Shown: piece after piece, positions 25,470 through 33,489 of the stretch
How positions within the stretch are numbered: position 1 is the stretch's first letter
Layout: each line of letters opens with the position of its first letter
Assembly: GCA_049324835.1 (NCBI GenBank)
Contig: JBMOMT010000064.1
Coordinates: forward strand, 150,291 to 214,290
Length of the DNA stretch: 64,000 nt
Source of the DNA: JBMOMT01 sp049324835
GTDB lineage: Bacteria; Chloroflexota; Anaerolineae; CAYNKW01
Reading direction: 5' to 3'
Position numbers and translations under genes: made by a program
Notes under the pieces: model-generated
The model's database searches: none
Seen by the model: only the letters and a program-made list of their open reading frames with translations
Told to the model about the DNA's origin: nothing

Positions 25470-26339
25470 TCATTCAAAAGTCACGTCATCGCCACGCACG
25501 ATCATCGTCCGGCGACGGTCTGCCCAGCACATATAGCTGGCAGTGATAAAATAACTCGCCGGCAAACGATGCAGCGTGCCGATCTTGACACCCAACAAAG
25601 TGGTTTTGCCGCCAAAGCCCATGGGGCCAATGCCCAATTTGTTGCCCTCGTCGGTCAGCCTTTGCTCCAGGTCGGCCAGCTCAGGCACAGGGTTCTGGTC
25701 ATCCAGTGGGCGGAAAAATTGCTCCTTGGACTCGATGTAGCCGCTGCCCCGGTCGCCGCCCACGGCGACGCCGATGATGCCCGGCGCGCAGCCCTGACCC
25801 TGCGCCTGGAATACGGCATCGAGCACAGCGTTGCGCACGCCTTTCAAGTCCCGGTCGGCTCTGAGTTTGCTATCGGGCAATTTGTATTGCGCCCCCACGT
25901 TCTCGCACCCGCCACCCTTGAGCATCAAGTCTACTTTGAGGTAATCCTCCTCCCATTCTTCAAAGTGCAGAGCGGGAAAGCCCTGGCCCAGGTTGTTGCC
26001 GCTGTTTTTTCCGCTGAGCGAATCGACGGCATTGGGCCGCAGGTAGGCCCGCTGCGTGGCGATGGCCACCGCGGCCTGGATCTGCTTCTTGAGCGCCAGG
26101 GTAGACCAGCCGGTGGGGTAATAGAGATAAAAAATGGGTGTGCCGGTATCCTGGCAAATGGGTTTGGAGCTTTCACGGGCCAGCGCCACGTTTTCCAGAA
26201 TAGTGTCCAGCGCACCCTGAGCCGCCGAACCTGCCTCCTCACGCTCGCGGGCCTCGTGCAGAGCTTTTTCGATGTCTGGCCTCAGGTCAGTCGAGGCCAG
26301 ACGGATCAACTCGACGAATTGCTCCGTCAGGTCTAACAT
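25470..26339 (-). CDS. Class I fumarate hydratase, alpha subunit
   Basis: A 289-residue subunit carrying the 4Fe-4S cluster. The three expected Cys are seen in ICQDTGTP, KGGGCENVGA and GQGCAPGIIG. NSGNNLGQGFPALHFEEW is the oxygen-sensitive active-site region typical of this class. AGGAGGAAACG precedes the ATG, and the beta gene starts 14 bases after its stop. The enzyme belongs to the TCA cycle in anaerobic or microaerobic bacteria; being oxygen-labile, it hints at low-oxygen life. Confidence 0.9.
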   Translation of the reverse strand: MLDLTEQFVELIRLASTDLRPDIEKALHEAREREEAGSAAQGALDTILENVALARESSKPICQDTGTPIFYLYYPTGWSTLALKKQIQAAVAIATQRAYLRPNAVDSLSGKNSGNNLGQGFPALHFEEWEEDYLKVDLMLKGGGCENVGAQYKLPDSKLRADRDLKGVRNAVLDAVFQAQGQGCAPGIIGVAVGGDRGSGYIESKEQFFRPLDDQNPVPELADLEQRLTDEGNKLGIGPMGFGGKTTLLGVKIGTLHRLPASYFITASYMCWADRRRTMIVRGDDVTFE

Positions 26340-26393
26340 CGTTTCCTCCTGTTATATCGACAACCCGGACGCCGCTGTCCAGGTCTTTACCGA

Positions 26394-27206
26394 TCAATAT
26401 TTCTTGACCACCGCCCGATAACTGGTCGGTTGGCGACACTGGAAGAACTGGTATTCCTCGCGTACCTGACGCACCTCGTCCAGGTCTACGCGGGCTGCCA
26501 CATAACCCGCCACCGGTTCTTCCAATTCGGCAAACACCTGCCCCCGTGGGCCGCCGATCAGGCTGTGGCCGGCAAATCTGTAACTGTACTCCTTGCCGAC
26601 ACGATTTGCGCCGGCGATAAACACCGAGTTCTCGTAGGCCCGGGCCTTGAGGTAGGTTTTCCACTCGTCGGCGTTGGGCTCTTCCCAGTTGGCGCCCACC
26701 AGGATCAGTTCTGCCCCTTCCAGCGCCAGGCTGCGCGCTACCTCTGGAAAAGCCAGGTCCCAGCCCAGCATCATCCCTACCAGGCCAAACTCTGTCTCCC
26801 AGAGGGTGTAACGGAAGCCCGGACGGAAGGCCAATCGCTCCTCGCCCCGCAGGTGAACCTTGTTATACTGCCCCAGCAGCTCACCATCTGGCCCCACCAG
26901 AACGGCAGCATTGTAGAGAATGCTCTCCACCTTTTCTTTGGCCGCCAGCCCGGCGGCGATATAAACGCCAAATTCTCCGGCCCATTGGGTCAGCAGGTTC
27001 ACCGCAGGGCCGGGCACCCGTTCTGCCAGCTCGGTGAAACGCACCCCACACTCGTAGCCGGTGGTGACCAGCTCGGGAAAGAGTATCAAATCGACGTGTT
27101 GCTCGGTGGCGATCTGGCGCACAAACTCTTGCATCTGCTTCAAGTTTTCGTTCACGTCAGCCAGTTGCGGGTCAGTTTGAACGGCGGCAACCGTGATCTC
27201 TCTCAT
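26394..27206 (-). CDS. Nitrilase-fold (carbon-nitrogen hydrolase) protein lacking the catalytic Cys
   Basis: A 270-residue protein of the nitrilase superfamily. The Glu of the catalytic triad is present (LILFPELVTTGYE) and the Lys is present (GQYNKVHLRGEE), but the nucleophile position reads VGMMLGWDLAFPEVAR, where active members have Cys immediately before the aromatic residue and Asp (CYD/CWD). Here the residue is Gly (codon 26763-26765). The rest of the fold (ANWEEP, KARAYENSVFIAGANRVG) is well kept. It may be a pseudoenzyme, or bind rather than cleave an amide. ATG 27206 has AGGAG 9 bases upstream and a clear promoter. Confidence 0.85.
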   Translation of the reverse strand: MREITVAAVQTDPQLADVNENLKQMQEFVRQIATEQHVDLILFPELVTTGYECGVRFTELAERVPGPAVNLLTQWAGEFGVYIAAGLAAKEKVESILYNAAVLVGPDGELLGQYNKVHLRGEERLAFRPGFRYTLWETEFGLVGMMLGWDLAFPEVARSLALEGAELILVGANWEEPNADEWKTYLKARAYENSVFIAGANRVGKEYSYRFAGHSLIGGPRGQVFAELEEPVAGYVAARVDLDEVRQVREEYQFFQCRQPTSYRAVVKKY

Positions 27207-27254
27207 GTTCAGATTCTCCTCACGTTCCAGCATGGGCTCACACAAGCCGGCGAT

Positions 27255-27283
27255 AGTATACACGCAATTGACCGCACCGTCAA
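27255..27283 (-). promoter_or_regulatory. Promoter of the nitrilase-fold gene
   Basis: On the minus strand TTGACG (27283-27278), 17 bases, TATACT (27260-27255), about 50 bases before the start codon. Confidence 0.65.
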
Positions 27284-27294
27284 GATTTCGGCAC

Positions 27295-27324
27295 AAAAAA
27301 GCGGCATGCTGCACCGCATGCCGC
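27295..27324 (-). terminator. Terminator of the MBL hydrolase gene
   Basis: Perfect 9-base stem GCGGCATGC / GCATGCCGC with a 6-base loop (27301-27324); on the minus strand it is followed by TTTTTT (27300-27295). It is 21 bases after the MBL stop codon. Confidence 0.88.
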
Positions 27325-27344
27325 CCGCACTCACACGCCGCCCA

Positions 27345-28256
27345 CTAGAGCGTCAACACCAGGCTCTCCCTGGCCAGAATGCTGTCAGGAAACACGGCCC
27401 GGGCATCGGTTTCCATCTCGATCAGCGTCTCGTCGCTGTGGGTAGGGTCGTGATGAAAGAGCACCAATCGTCCAACCCCGGCCATCTGAGCGATGCTGGC
27501 GGCCATTTCAGGCGTCGAGTGGCCCCAGCCCTGCCGCGGCATCGGACCGCCGACGTACTCCTGATGGGTGTACTGGGCATCGTGGACGAGCAGATCTGCC
27601 CCTTCGGTGAAACGGATCAGGCGCGTATCGCCGCCGGCATAACTCTCGGTATCGGTGGCATAAACCACGCTCCTGCCCCGCCATTCGATGCGGTAGATGT
27701 GTACCCCCTCCTTGGGATGGGCATAACTGCGCATGACCGTGATCTTGACCGCATCCGCCGACAGGTCCAGGCTATCGCGGTGCAGGTTACGCAGCCTGGG
27801 CTCACGCCCCTGCTCCAACACCACCGCCTCCGACTCTTCGATGTTGCTGATGACCTTGAGCGACCTGAGCTCCTCCAGCGCCACAGGAAAAGCCGGCGAC
27901 AGCATCGATCGTCGTAACGCCTCCTCAATATCCTCGTAGAATGTGCGTGGGCCAAACATATAAAGCACACTCCGCGGTGAATAGGCCGGCTCAAAAAAGG
28001 GAAATCCCTGCGTGTGATCGTGGTGCGTGTGACTGAAAAGCATCGTCGCCACCAACAACTCATCGTTGGCCGTGTACTCTTGTTTCAGAGCCTGCCCCAG
28101 ATTGATGATCCCTGTGCCGGCGTCCAGGATGATCAGGTGCCCACCGACCCGCACCTCCACGCACGAGGTGTTACCGCCCACACTGGCTGCCAGAAAGCCC
28201 GGCACCGGATAACTACCCCGTACCCCCCAAAACCGGATGATAAAGTCGTCAGCCAT
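27345..28256 (-). CDS. Metallo-beta-lactamase-fold hydrolase
   Basis: A 303-residue MBL-fold enzyme with the binuclear zinc motif SHTHHDHTQGFP, an upstream LDAGTG, a bridging Asp in YATDTESY, and a final His in LFHHDPTHSD. The N terminus IIRFWGVRGSYPVPG is typical of a subgroup related to cyclic-nucleotide phosphodiesterases and RNase Z-like proteins. Substrate is unknown. AGGAG is 7 bases before ATG. It is a single-gene unit with its own terminator. Confidence 0.85.
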   Translation of the reverse strand: MADDFIIRFWGVRGSYPVPGFLAASVGGNTSCVEVRVGGHLIILDAGTGIINLGQALKQEYTANDELLVATMLFSHTHHDHTQGFPFFEPAYSPRSVLYMFGPRTFYEDIEEALRRSMLSPAFPVALEELRSLKVISNIEESEAVVLEQGREPRLRNLHRDSLDLSADAVKITVMRSYAHPKEGVHIYRIEWRGRSVVYATDTESYAGGDTRLIRFTEGADLLVHDAQYTHQEYVGGPMPRQGWGHSTPEMAASIAQMAGVGRLVLFHHDPTHSDETLIEMETDARAVFPDSILARESLVLTL

Positions 28257-28342
28257 GAAAACGCTCCTGCTCTCTGAAACACACCAGTCGCGCAGCGCGT
28301 ACAGACTGGGTTCAGAGTTGTGATGATAATTGGCTATAGCAT

Positions 28343-28370
28343 AGCATAATTACGTTACACAGGATGTTAA
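28343..28370 (-). promoter_or_regulatory. Possible promoter of the MBL hydrolase gene
   Basis: On the minus strand TTAACA (28370-28365), 16 bases, TATGCT (28348-28343), about 90 bases upstream of the start, in an A/T-rich patch. Confidence 0.4.
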
Positions 28371-28432
28371 GAAATGATTTAGAAAAGGTAACAACTCGAT
28401 CACCGCAGCTCTGGTTGTGACGTATCACACCT

Positions 28433-28591
28433 CTCCAACCCGTAACTGCTCAGCCTACCCTCCCGCAGGCTAGAATCGTTCATCCCGTCCCACAATCTAG
28501 CCAACTGGACGCTGGCGAATCGACAAATTGTGGCAGCAGGGACGCGGCCCCTACAAGAGCCTGCGGGAGAGTGAGCAGTTACTCCAACCCG
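28433..28591. mobile_element. Intact MITE with 10-bp target-site duplication
   Basis: The element itself is 28443-28581 (139 bp). It starts TAACTGCTCAG and ends GAGCAGTTA, with inverted arms of about 25-30 bases containing CTCCCGCAGGCT / AGCCTGCGGGAG. The exact 10-base direct repeat CTCCAACCCG flanks it on both sides (28433-28442 and 28582-28591). It encodes no protein. A second, damaged copy lies at 18021-18130. The transposase that moves it is not in the window. Confidence 0.85.
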
Positions 28592-28595
28592 CCAT

Positions 28596-28623
28596 TTGCC
28601 CCACACCGAGATCGTGGTATAAT
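28596..28623 (+). promoter_or_regulatory. Possible promoter of the thyX operon
   Basis: TTGCCC (28596-28601), 16 bases, TATAAT (28618-28623), directly beside the MITE's right flank. It would give a leader of about 280 bases before thyX, which is unusually long. Confidence 0.45.
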
Positions 28624-28909
28624 CCCCCTACCCCAATCTATATCGCAGGAGATCGCTCTTGGACGACTGGAAGAAACAAGGGCCGATCAAAGGCGATCTG
28701 CATCCGAACCCACGCCGTCGACGGCGTACGTGTTCAACCTTAGACCCCCTACCCTGCCGTACACCAATCGGCAATAACTGCATAAAAAGAGACCATCACC
28801 GCATCGACATTGCCCCAAGCCGAACCAGCCAGGATGTCGGCTGGCCGAGCCTGCCGCCGCGTGCCGGGGCCAGCCTTGCGCCCAGGAAAATTCCCCATGG
28901 GAGGAAACG
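28624..28909 (+). other. Long leader region before thyX, no assigned gene
   Basis: This 286-base stretch contains a possible TTG-started frame at 28659 (87 residues, preceded by GCAGGAG) running into thyX, but its composition (RRRRR, many Pro and Cys) does not look like a conserved protein. A 16-base perfect palindrome ACGCCGTCGACGGCGT lies at 28712-28727. It may be an untranslated leader or a decayed gene; I cannot decide. Confidence 0.4.
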
Positions 28910-29524
28910 ATGCAAGTCGAACTGATCGCCATCACTCAACCGCTGGCCGGCGGAACCTCAGAAAGACTGCTGGAACATGCCGGCCGGGTCTGTTATCGCA
29001 GCAGCCGGCATGGTGAGGCGGGCCCATTCCTGCACAACCGCATCCGCGAAGGCCACGAATCGATCGTCGAGCACGCCAGCGCCACCTTTGAGATCAGCGG
29101 CATCTCGCGCGCCTGCAGCCACCAGCTCGTGCGCCACCGCCTCGCCAGTTACAGCCAGGAAAGCCAGCGCTACGTGGATATGTCGAACCCCGAGTTTGTC
29201 GTACCACCGGCTGTGATAGAAAATCCCGCTGCCCTGGAGATATGGCAGCGTTTTATGGGCAGCGTGTCCGAAACTTATCGCCAGTTGCGTGCCCACGGTG
29301 TGCGCAAAGAGGATGCCCGTTTTATCCTGCCCAACGCGACCGCAACACGTATCGTCGTCAGCATGAACTATCGCGAGTTGCGTCACTTTTTTACCGTGCG
29401 CTGCGAGCCTGCTGCCCAGTGGGAGATTCGCGCCCTGGCCCTGGAGATGCTCAGGATCATGCACCAGCAGGCGCCAGCGGTTTTTCAGGACCTGTACGAG
29501 CGCCACGTCGCCGGAGGACTCTGA
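28910..29524 (+). CDS. thyX: Flavin-dependent thymidylate synthase
   Basis: A 204-residue ThyX, which makes dTMP from dUMP using FAD, NADPH and methylene-tetrahydrofolate. The signature RHRLASYSQESQRY (RHRx7S) binds FAD and dUMP. GREEN-LIGHT features for the start are GGGAGGAAACG before ATG 28910. Length and layout match the family. The stop overlaps the start of the next gene (TGATG), so thyX and homoserine dehydrogenase are co-translated although they belong to different pathways. Confidence 0.96.
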   Translation: MQVELIAITQPLAGGTSERLLEHAGRVCYRSSRHGEAGPFLHNRIREGHESIVEHASATFEISGISRACSHQLVRHRLASYSQESQRYVDMSNPEFVVPPAVIENPAALEIWQRFMGSVSETYRQLRAHGVRKEDARFILPNATATRIVVSMNYRELRHFFTVRCEPAAQWEIRALALEMLRIMHQQAPAVFQDLYERHVAGGL

Positions 29525-30576
29525 TGCCAACGACCAGACAGATCCGCCTGCTGCTGATCGGTGCGGGCCAGGTGGGCCGCCGCTTTGTCGAGTTGTTGAT
29601 CGCCAAAGACGAGACATTACGCCGTCTCGGGCTCCAGTTCACCCTGGCAGGTATCGCCGACTCTGGAGGCGCTGCCATACGACCCGGCGGCCTCGATCTG
29701 GCTCAGGTGGTGCACCTCAAAACCCAGGGACAGAGCGTGGCCGATACGCCCCGCTGGGGCAGGCCGGGCATGTCAGCCCTGGAGATGGTGCGCACGGTGA
29801 ACGCCAGCCTGATGTTGGACGCCTCGCCCGCCGATCTGCAAGAGGGTCAACCCGGCATGGCCTGCACCGAGGCGGCGCTGATTCGCGGCCTGCACGTGGT
29901 CACGGCTAACAAAGCGCCGCTGGCGCTGGCCTTCTCCCATCTATTGGCCCTGGCCGAGCAACACGGCGTGCAACTGCGCTTCGATGCCACCGTCGCCGGT
30001 GGTCTGCCGGCAGTGAACCTCGGCCAGCGAGACCTCGCCGCCGCCGAGATTCTCCGGCTGGAGGGCCTTCTCAATCTCACCGCCAACTATATCCTGACCC
30101 GCATGGCTCAGGAGGGCCTGAGCTACGACGACGCCCTGGCCCAGGCCGCCGGACACGCCGAAACCGATCCGCGCCTGGATGTGGAGGGCTGGGACGCCGC
30201 CAACAAACTGGTGATCCTGGCCAACAGTGTGCTGGGGTTCTCTGCCACACTGGCCGATGTGACCGTGGAGGGCATCACCGGCATCACTGCGGATGTTTTA
30301 CGCCAGGCCAGCGCACAGGGCCAGCGCATCAAACTCGTCGCCGCTGCCGAACGACAGGCAAATGGCTACCACTTGAGCGTTCGCCCCACCTGGCTGGACG
30401 CCGAACACCCGCTGGCTCGACTCGGCCCTGCGCAGATGGCCATCTGCTACCACACTGACATCATGGGAATCATCTCGGCGACCATCCTGGAGGAAACGCC
30501 GCTGCCCACAGCGGCAGCCATGCTGCGCGACGTGATTCAGATCTATCGTTGCCCTCAAGAGAAAGGTTGGAATTGA
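29524..30576 (+). CDS. hom: Homoserine dehydrogenase
   Basis: A 350-residue NAD(P)-dependent homoserine dehydrogenase, making homoserine from aspartate semialdehyde for Thr/Met synthesis. The Rossmann start is LLLIGAGQVGRRFVELL; the substrate region has VVTANKAPLALAF, FDATVAGGLPAVN and the catalytic stretch AETDPRLDVEGWDAANKLVI. It lacks the C-terminal ACT domain, so feedback control by threonine through that domain is absent. ATG 29524 overlaps the thyX stop; an upstream open frame to 29242 is only read-through inside thyX. Confidence 0.93.
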   Translation: MPTTRQIRLLLIGAGQVGRRFVELLIAKDETLRRLGLQFTLAGIADSGGAAIRPGGLDLAQVVHLKTQGQSVADTPRWGRPGMSALEMVRTVNASLMLDASPADLQEGQPGMACTEAALIRGLHVVTANKAPLALAFSHLLALAEQHGVQLRFDATVAGGLPAVNLGQRDLAAAEILRLEGLLNLTANYILTRMAQEGLSYDDALAQAAGHAETDPRLDVEGWDAANKLVILANSVLGFSATLADVTVEGITGITADVLRQASAQGQRIKLVAAAERQANGYHLSVRPTWLDAEHPLARLGPAQMAICYHTDIMGIISATILEETPLPTAAAMLRDVIQIYRCPQEKGWN

Positions 30577-31442
30577 GCGCCAGGCGTGTCCTTTTGGCCA
30601 TCTTGGCCCACCCAGACGACGAATCCTTCGGCCCTGGCGGTACACTGGCGCGTTACGCCGCCGAGGGCGTCGATGTCCATCTCATCTGCGGCACCAACGG
30701 CGAAGTGGGAGTCATGGGCAAAGAATTTATGGCCGGTTACTGTGAACCCGCCGATCGGCGCATCGCGGAATTGCGCTGCGCGGCCAGCGCTCTGGGTTTG
30801 AAAGGGGTGCACCTGCTGGGTTACCGAGACTCTGGCATGGCCGGTTCCCCAGAGAACAGCCACCCGGATTGTCTGGTTCAGGCGGAACCAGGCAAAGTGA
30901 GCGCGCGCATCACAGGTTATATCCGCGAGCTGCGCCCCCAGGTGATCATCACTTTTGACCCCATTGGCGGTTACAAACATCCAGACCACATCGCCATGCA
31001 CCGCGCCGCCGTAGCGGCTTTTCACTCTGCGGGCGATCCGACCGCCCATCGCCAGCAATTGGAACGAGGATTGACGCCCCATTCCCCTCAAAAGCTCTAT
31101 TACACCAGCATTCCCCGCCGCACCTTACGCTGGGCGGTGCGGCTGATGCCTTTGTTGGGCTTTGATCCCACGGCGATGGGCCAAAACGGTGACATCAATC
31201 TGGTCGAGATCGCCGCCGTCGATTACCCTATCGGGGCACGCATCAACGTGGCCTCATACCTGGCGCGCAAAGAAGCAGCAGCAGCCTGCCACCGCAGCCA
31301 AAATGGCGCCCGCGGTCTGTTTGCTCCCCTGCCTCGCTGGCTGGTTCGAAAGATTATGTCGGTTGAATCTTTTGTGCGGGCCTGGCCCGATTTCCTGCCT
31401 GGCGAGCCGCCGGAAAGAGATCTGTTCGACGGCATTGTGTGA
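30573..31442 (+). CDS. PIG-L/LmbE-family deacetylase
   Basis: An approximately 289-residue zinc-dependent deacetylase of the PIG-L family, acting on N-acetyl sugars or related amides. The metal motif AHPDDESFGPGG is at the N terminus, and the second metal ligand is in GGYKHPDHIAMHRA. MshB/BshB-like thiol biosynthesis or GlcNAc-PI-type substrates are possible. The start is probably TTG 30573 (AAAGG 6 bases upstream, overlapping the hom stop); TTG 30549 and 30567 are alternatives. A strong terminator follows, closing the three-gene operon. Confidence 0.85.
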   Translation: MSARRVLLAILAHPDDESFGPGGTLARYAAEGVDVHLICGTNGEVGVMGKEFMAGYCEPADRRIAELRCAASALGLKGVHLLGYRDSGMAGSPENSHPDCLVQAEPGKVSARITGYIRELRPQVIITFDPIGGYKHPDHIAMHRAAVAAFHSAGDPTAHRQQLERGLTPHSPQKLYYTSIPRRTLRWAVRLMPLLGFDPTAMGQNGDINLVEIAAVDYPIGARINVASYLARKEAAAACHRSQNGARGLFAPLPRWLVRKIMSVESFVRAWPDFLPGEPPERDLFDGIV

Positions 31443-31470
31443 GGCCAGATGGCCTGGCTGGCCCAACAAA

Positions 31471-31500
31471 AAACGACCTGCCTTACAGGCAGGTCGTTTC
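31471..31500. terminator. Bidirectional terminator
   Basis: Perfect 13-base stem AAACGACCTGCCT / AGGCAGGTCGTTT with a 3-base loop, A-rich before and T-rich within the far arm. It lies between convergent genes ending at 31442 and 31521, and can serve both. Confidence 0.85.
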
Positions 31501-31520
31501 AAAACCGAACGCCAAACCAA

Positions 31521-31817
31521 TCAAACTATCTCGGCCAGGTCGAACTGAGGGCTGTCCTCCAGAACTGCCGCCACCAACAGCTCACTTTTACGATAGCGAG
31601 CAAGCGCGCGACTCACCGGCGCAATCGGCCAGGGATCACTCAAGGCCACGGCTATCCCGCAGTTGCTACAAACCCACCGCTCGCCATGACTCTCCTGCCC
31701 GTCGTGCTGGCGTCCATCCACAGCGAACAAAGCCGGCAACTCACACACCGGACAGATGATCCCACGGCTCGACGCGGTCTGCTGTTGCGACAAACTGGCG
31801 CGATGCATCAAATTCAT
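31521..31817 (-). CDS. Small zinc-ribbon protein of unknown function
   Basis: A 98-residue protein with two CxxC pairs (IICPVCELPA and RWVCSNCGIAVAL) about 31 residues apart, forming a likely zinc ribbon; the remainder has no recognisable domain. ATG 31817 is chosen because AAAGGA lies upstream and the longer frame to 31868 has no ribosome site. Two tandem copies of GGGTAAAGCTT occur just upstream, at about 31920-31941. It is a single gene facing the PIG-L operon. Function is not predicted. Confidence 0.6.
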   Translation of the reverse strand: MNLMHRASLSQQQTASSRGIICPVCELPALFAVDGRQHDGQESHGERWVCSNCGIAVALSDPWPIAPVSRALARYRKSELLVAAVLEDSPQFDLAEIV

Positions 31818-32073
31818 GGAGGGTTGTCCTTTCTCTGGCCTCCTCGTACAAAACATCGGCCCGGCCACTGGCGCGATTGACGTTATTATAGGTTATTTTA
31901 CCACAAACGAGAGCGCCGATGGGTAAAGCTTGGGTAAAGCTTGGGTGAATAATCTGTAAAGCCCTCGCCATGCTCCGTACAGCAGCACCCAGCGGCGCAA
32001 GAGACCATGCCTGCTGCCTCGCAGGGTATAGGTTTCAACGGTGGAAAAATTTACTCTTCTCCTCAGAATGGGC

Positions 32074-33456
32074 TCAGTCGCCGGTGTCGATGCGGACGAC
32101 GGCTGTCATGCCCCAACGGAGCGTATCTTGCTGTTCCGAACCATCCAGCCTGACCGTGACGGCGTAGGTCACGTCGCCGCGATACTCGCCGGCCTGGAGC
32201 GCGATGCGCTCAACCACGCCTGGGAATTCGAGCCCCGGCAGAGCATCGACACTGACCAGCGCCGGTTGCCCCTCGACCAGCCGCGCCACGTCCAACTCTA
32301 CCAGGTTGACCGTCCGCGCCTGAAGTTGATCCAACGTTGCCAGAACGATCACCCCCTGAGCCGGATCGACCCGGTCGCCCACTGCCGCTTTCACCTCCAC
32401 CACGACAGCATCAAATGGCGCACGCAACGCCATGCCCGCCATCTGCAGCTCGAGTTGAGAGACGGCCAGCTCGGCCTTACGCACACGCACCCGCGCCTGA
32501 GACACCGCTTCCTCTGAAGGCTCATCCAGGTAAGGATTCTCCCAGGCCTGCAGATGGTCCAGATCGAGCTGGGCCAGCTCGATCTCGGAAGTCAGGATGT
32601 CCAAGGTGACGCTATAGGCCTTTTGAGTGGCCAGTTCCTGGACCAACTGGGCCTGAGCCTCGTCGATCTGGGCCTCCAGAACCTGCAAGCCAACAAGATG
32701 GGCCTGTTGGGCAGCCTGGGCCTGCTGTAGCTGCGCCTGGGCCTGTTGCAGGTTCCATTGCGCCTGTTGTAATGCGTGCGCATAACCATCGCGAACCTCT
32801 TGCGGCTCCCAGGTGCGATCCAGGGCCTTGTTGTACTCGGCCTGCGCGTCTTCCACCGCCTTTTGGGCCCGCGCCACTTCCACCTGGGCGACAGTCACAT
32901 CGGCTGCCAGGTCTTGGGCGCGCGATTGATCTTGCTGCCGTTGGAGTTGCTCGATGCGCGCCTGGGCAATGGCAATGCTGGCTGTATTGTCTTGAGCCAG
33001 CGACTTTTCCAATCCCTGCTGCTTGATCTTGAGTGCTACCCCGGCCTGAGCGATCTGCTGCGCGTTCTCTCGTTCGGCGCGGGCGATCACCTCCTGGCTC
33101 TCACCGGCAAGCAGTTCATCCAGCGCCGCCTGCTGGGCCAACACGTCCTGACGAGCACTTTCCAGAGAGAGCTGCAATTCGGCGGTGTCCAAACGCAGCA
33201 ACAACGTGCCTGCCGAGACCCTTTGGCCCACCGATACCTGCACCTCTGTCACCTGACCTGCCGACTCAAAGCTCAACTCGCTCCAGCGGGCCGGTTCCAG
33301 AACCGCCTCGGCCACGACGGCGCTATCGGTGCTGCGCGGCACCACCGGCACCTGATCTGGCGACAGCGTCTCTGCCGCCGCTGTGCCATTGCACGCCGCC
33401 AATAGCCCAACCATAGCCAGCCCCATCAAACCCAATGACAACCTGGATACGTTCAT
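32074..33456 (-). CDS. Membrane-fusion (HlyD/MacA-like) lipoprotein of an ABC efflux system
   Basis: A 460-residue adaptor. The N terminus has a lipoprotein signal with lipobox LLAAC (Cys22). A biotinyl-lipoyl-like half (AGQVTEVQVSVGQRVSAGTL) is followed by a long coiled-coil (about residues 95-320, very rich in Gln/Ala/Glu), then the second lipoyl half MALRAPFDAVVVEVKAAVGD and a beta-barrel domain. GGGAG is 7 bases before ATG. It is third in an operon after an ATPase and an FtsX-like permease, so the set resembles MacAB. In a bacterium possibly lacking a normal outer membrane its role would be outside the cell membrane. Confidence 0.88.
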   Translation of the reverse strand: MNVSRLSLGLMGLAMVGLLAACNGTAAAETLSPDQVPVVPRSTDSAVVAEAVLEPARWSELSFESAGQVTEVQVSVGQRVSAGTLLLRLDTAELQLSLESARQDVLAQQAALDELLAGESQEVIARAERENAQQIAQAGVALKIKQQGLEKSLAQDNTASIAIAQARIEQLQRQQDQSRAQDLAADVTVAQVEVARAQKAVEDAQAEYNKALDRTWEPQEVRDGYAHALQQAQWNLQQAQAQLQQAQAAQQAHLVGLQVLEAQIDEAQAQLVQELATQKAYSVTLDILTSEIELAQLDLDHLQAWENPYLDEPSEEAVSQARVRVRKAELAVSQLELQMAGMALRAPFDAVVVEVKAAVGDRVDPAQGVIVLATLDQLQARTVNLVELDVARLVEGQPALVSVDALPGLEFPGVVERIALQAGEYRGDVTYAVTVRLDGSEQQDTLRWGMTAVVRIDTGD

Positions 33457-33489
33457 CGATCTGCTCCCTCAATATTACGTTTGGTCTGT

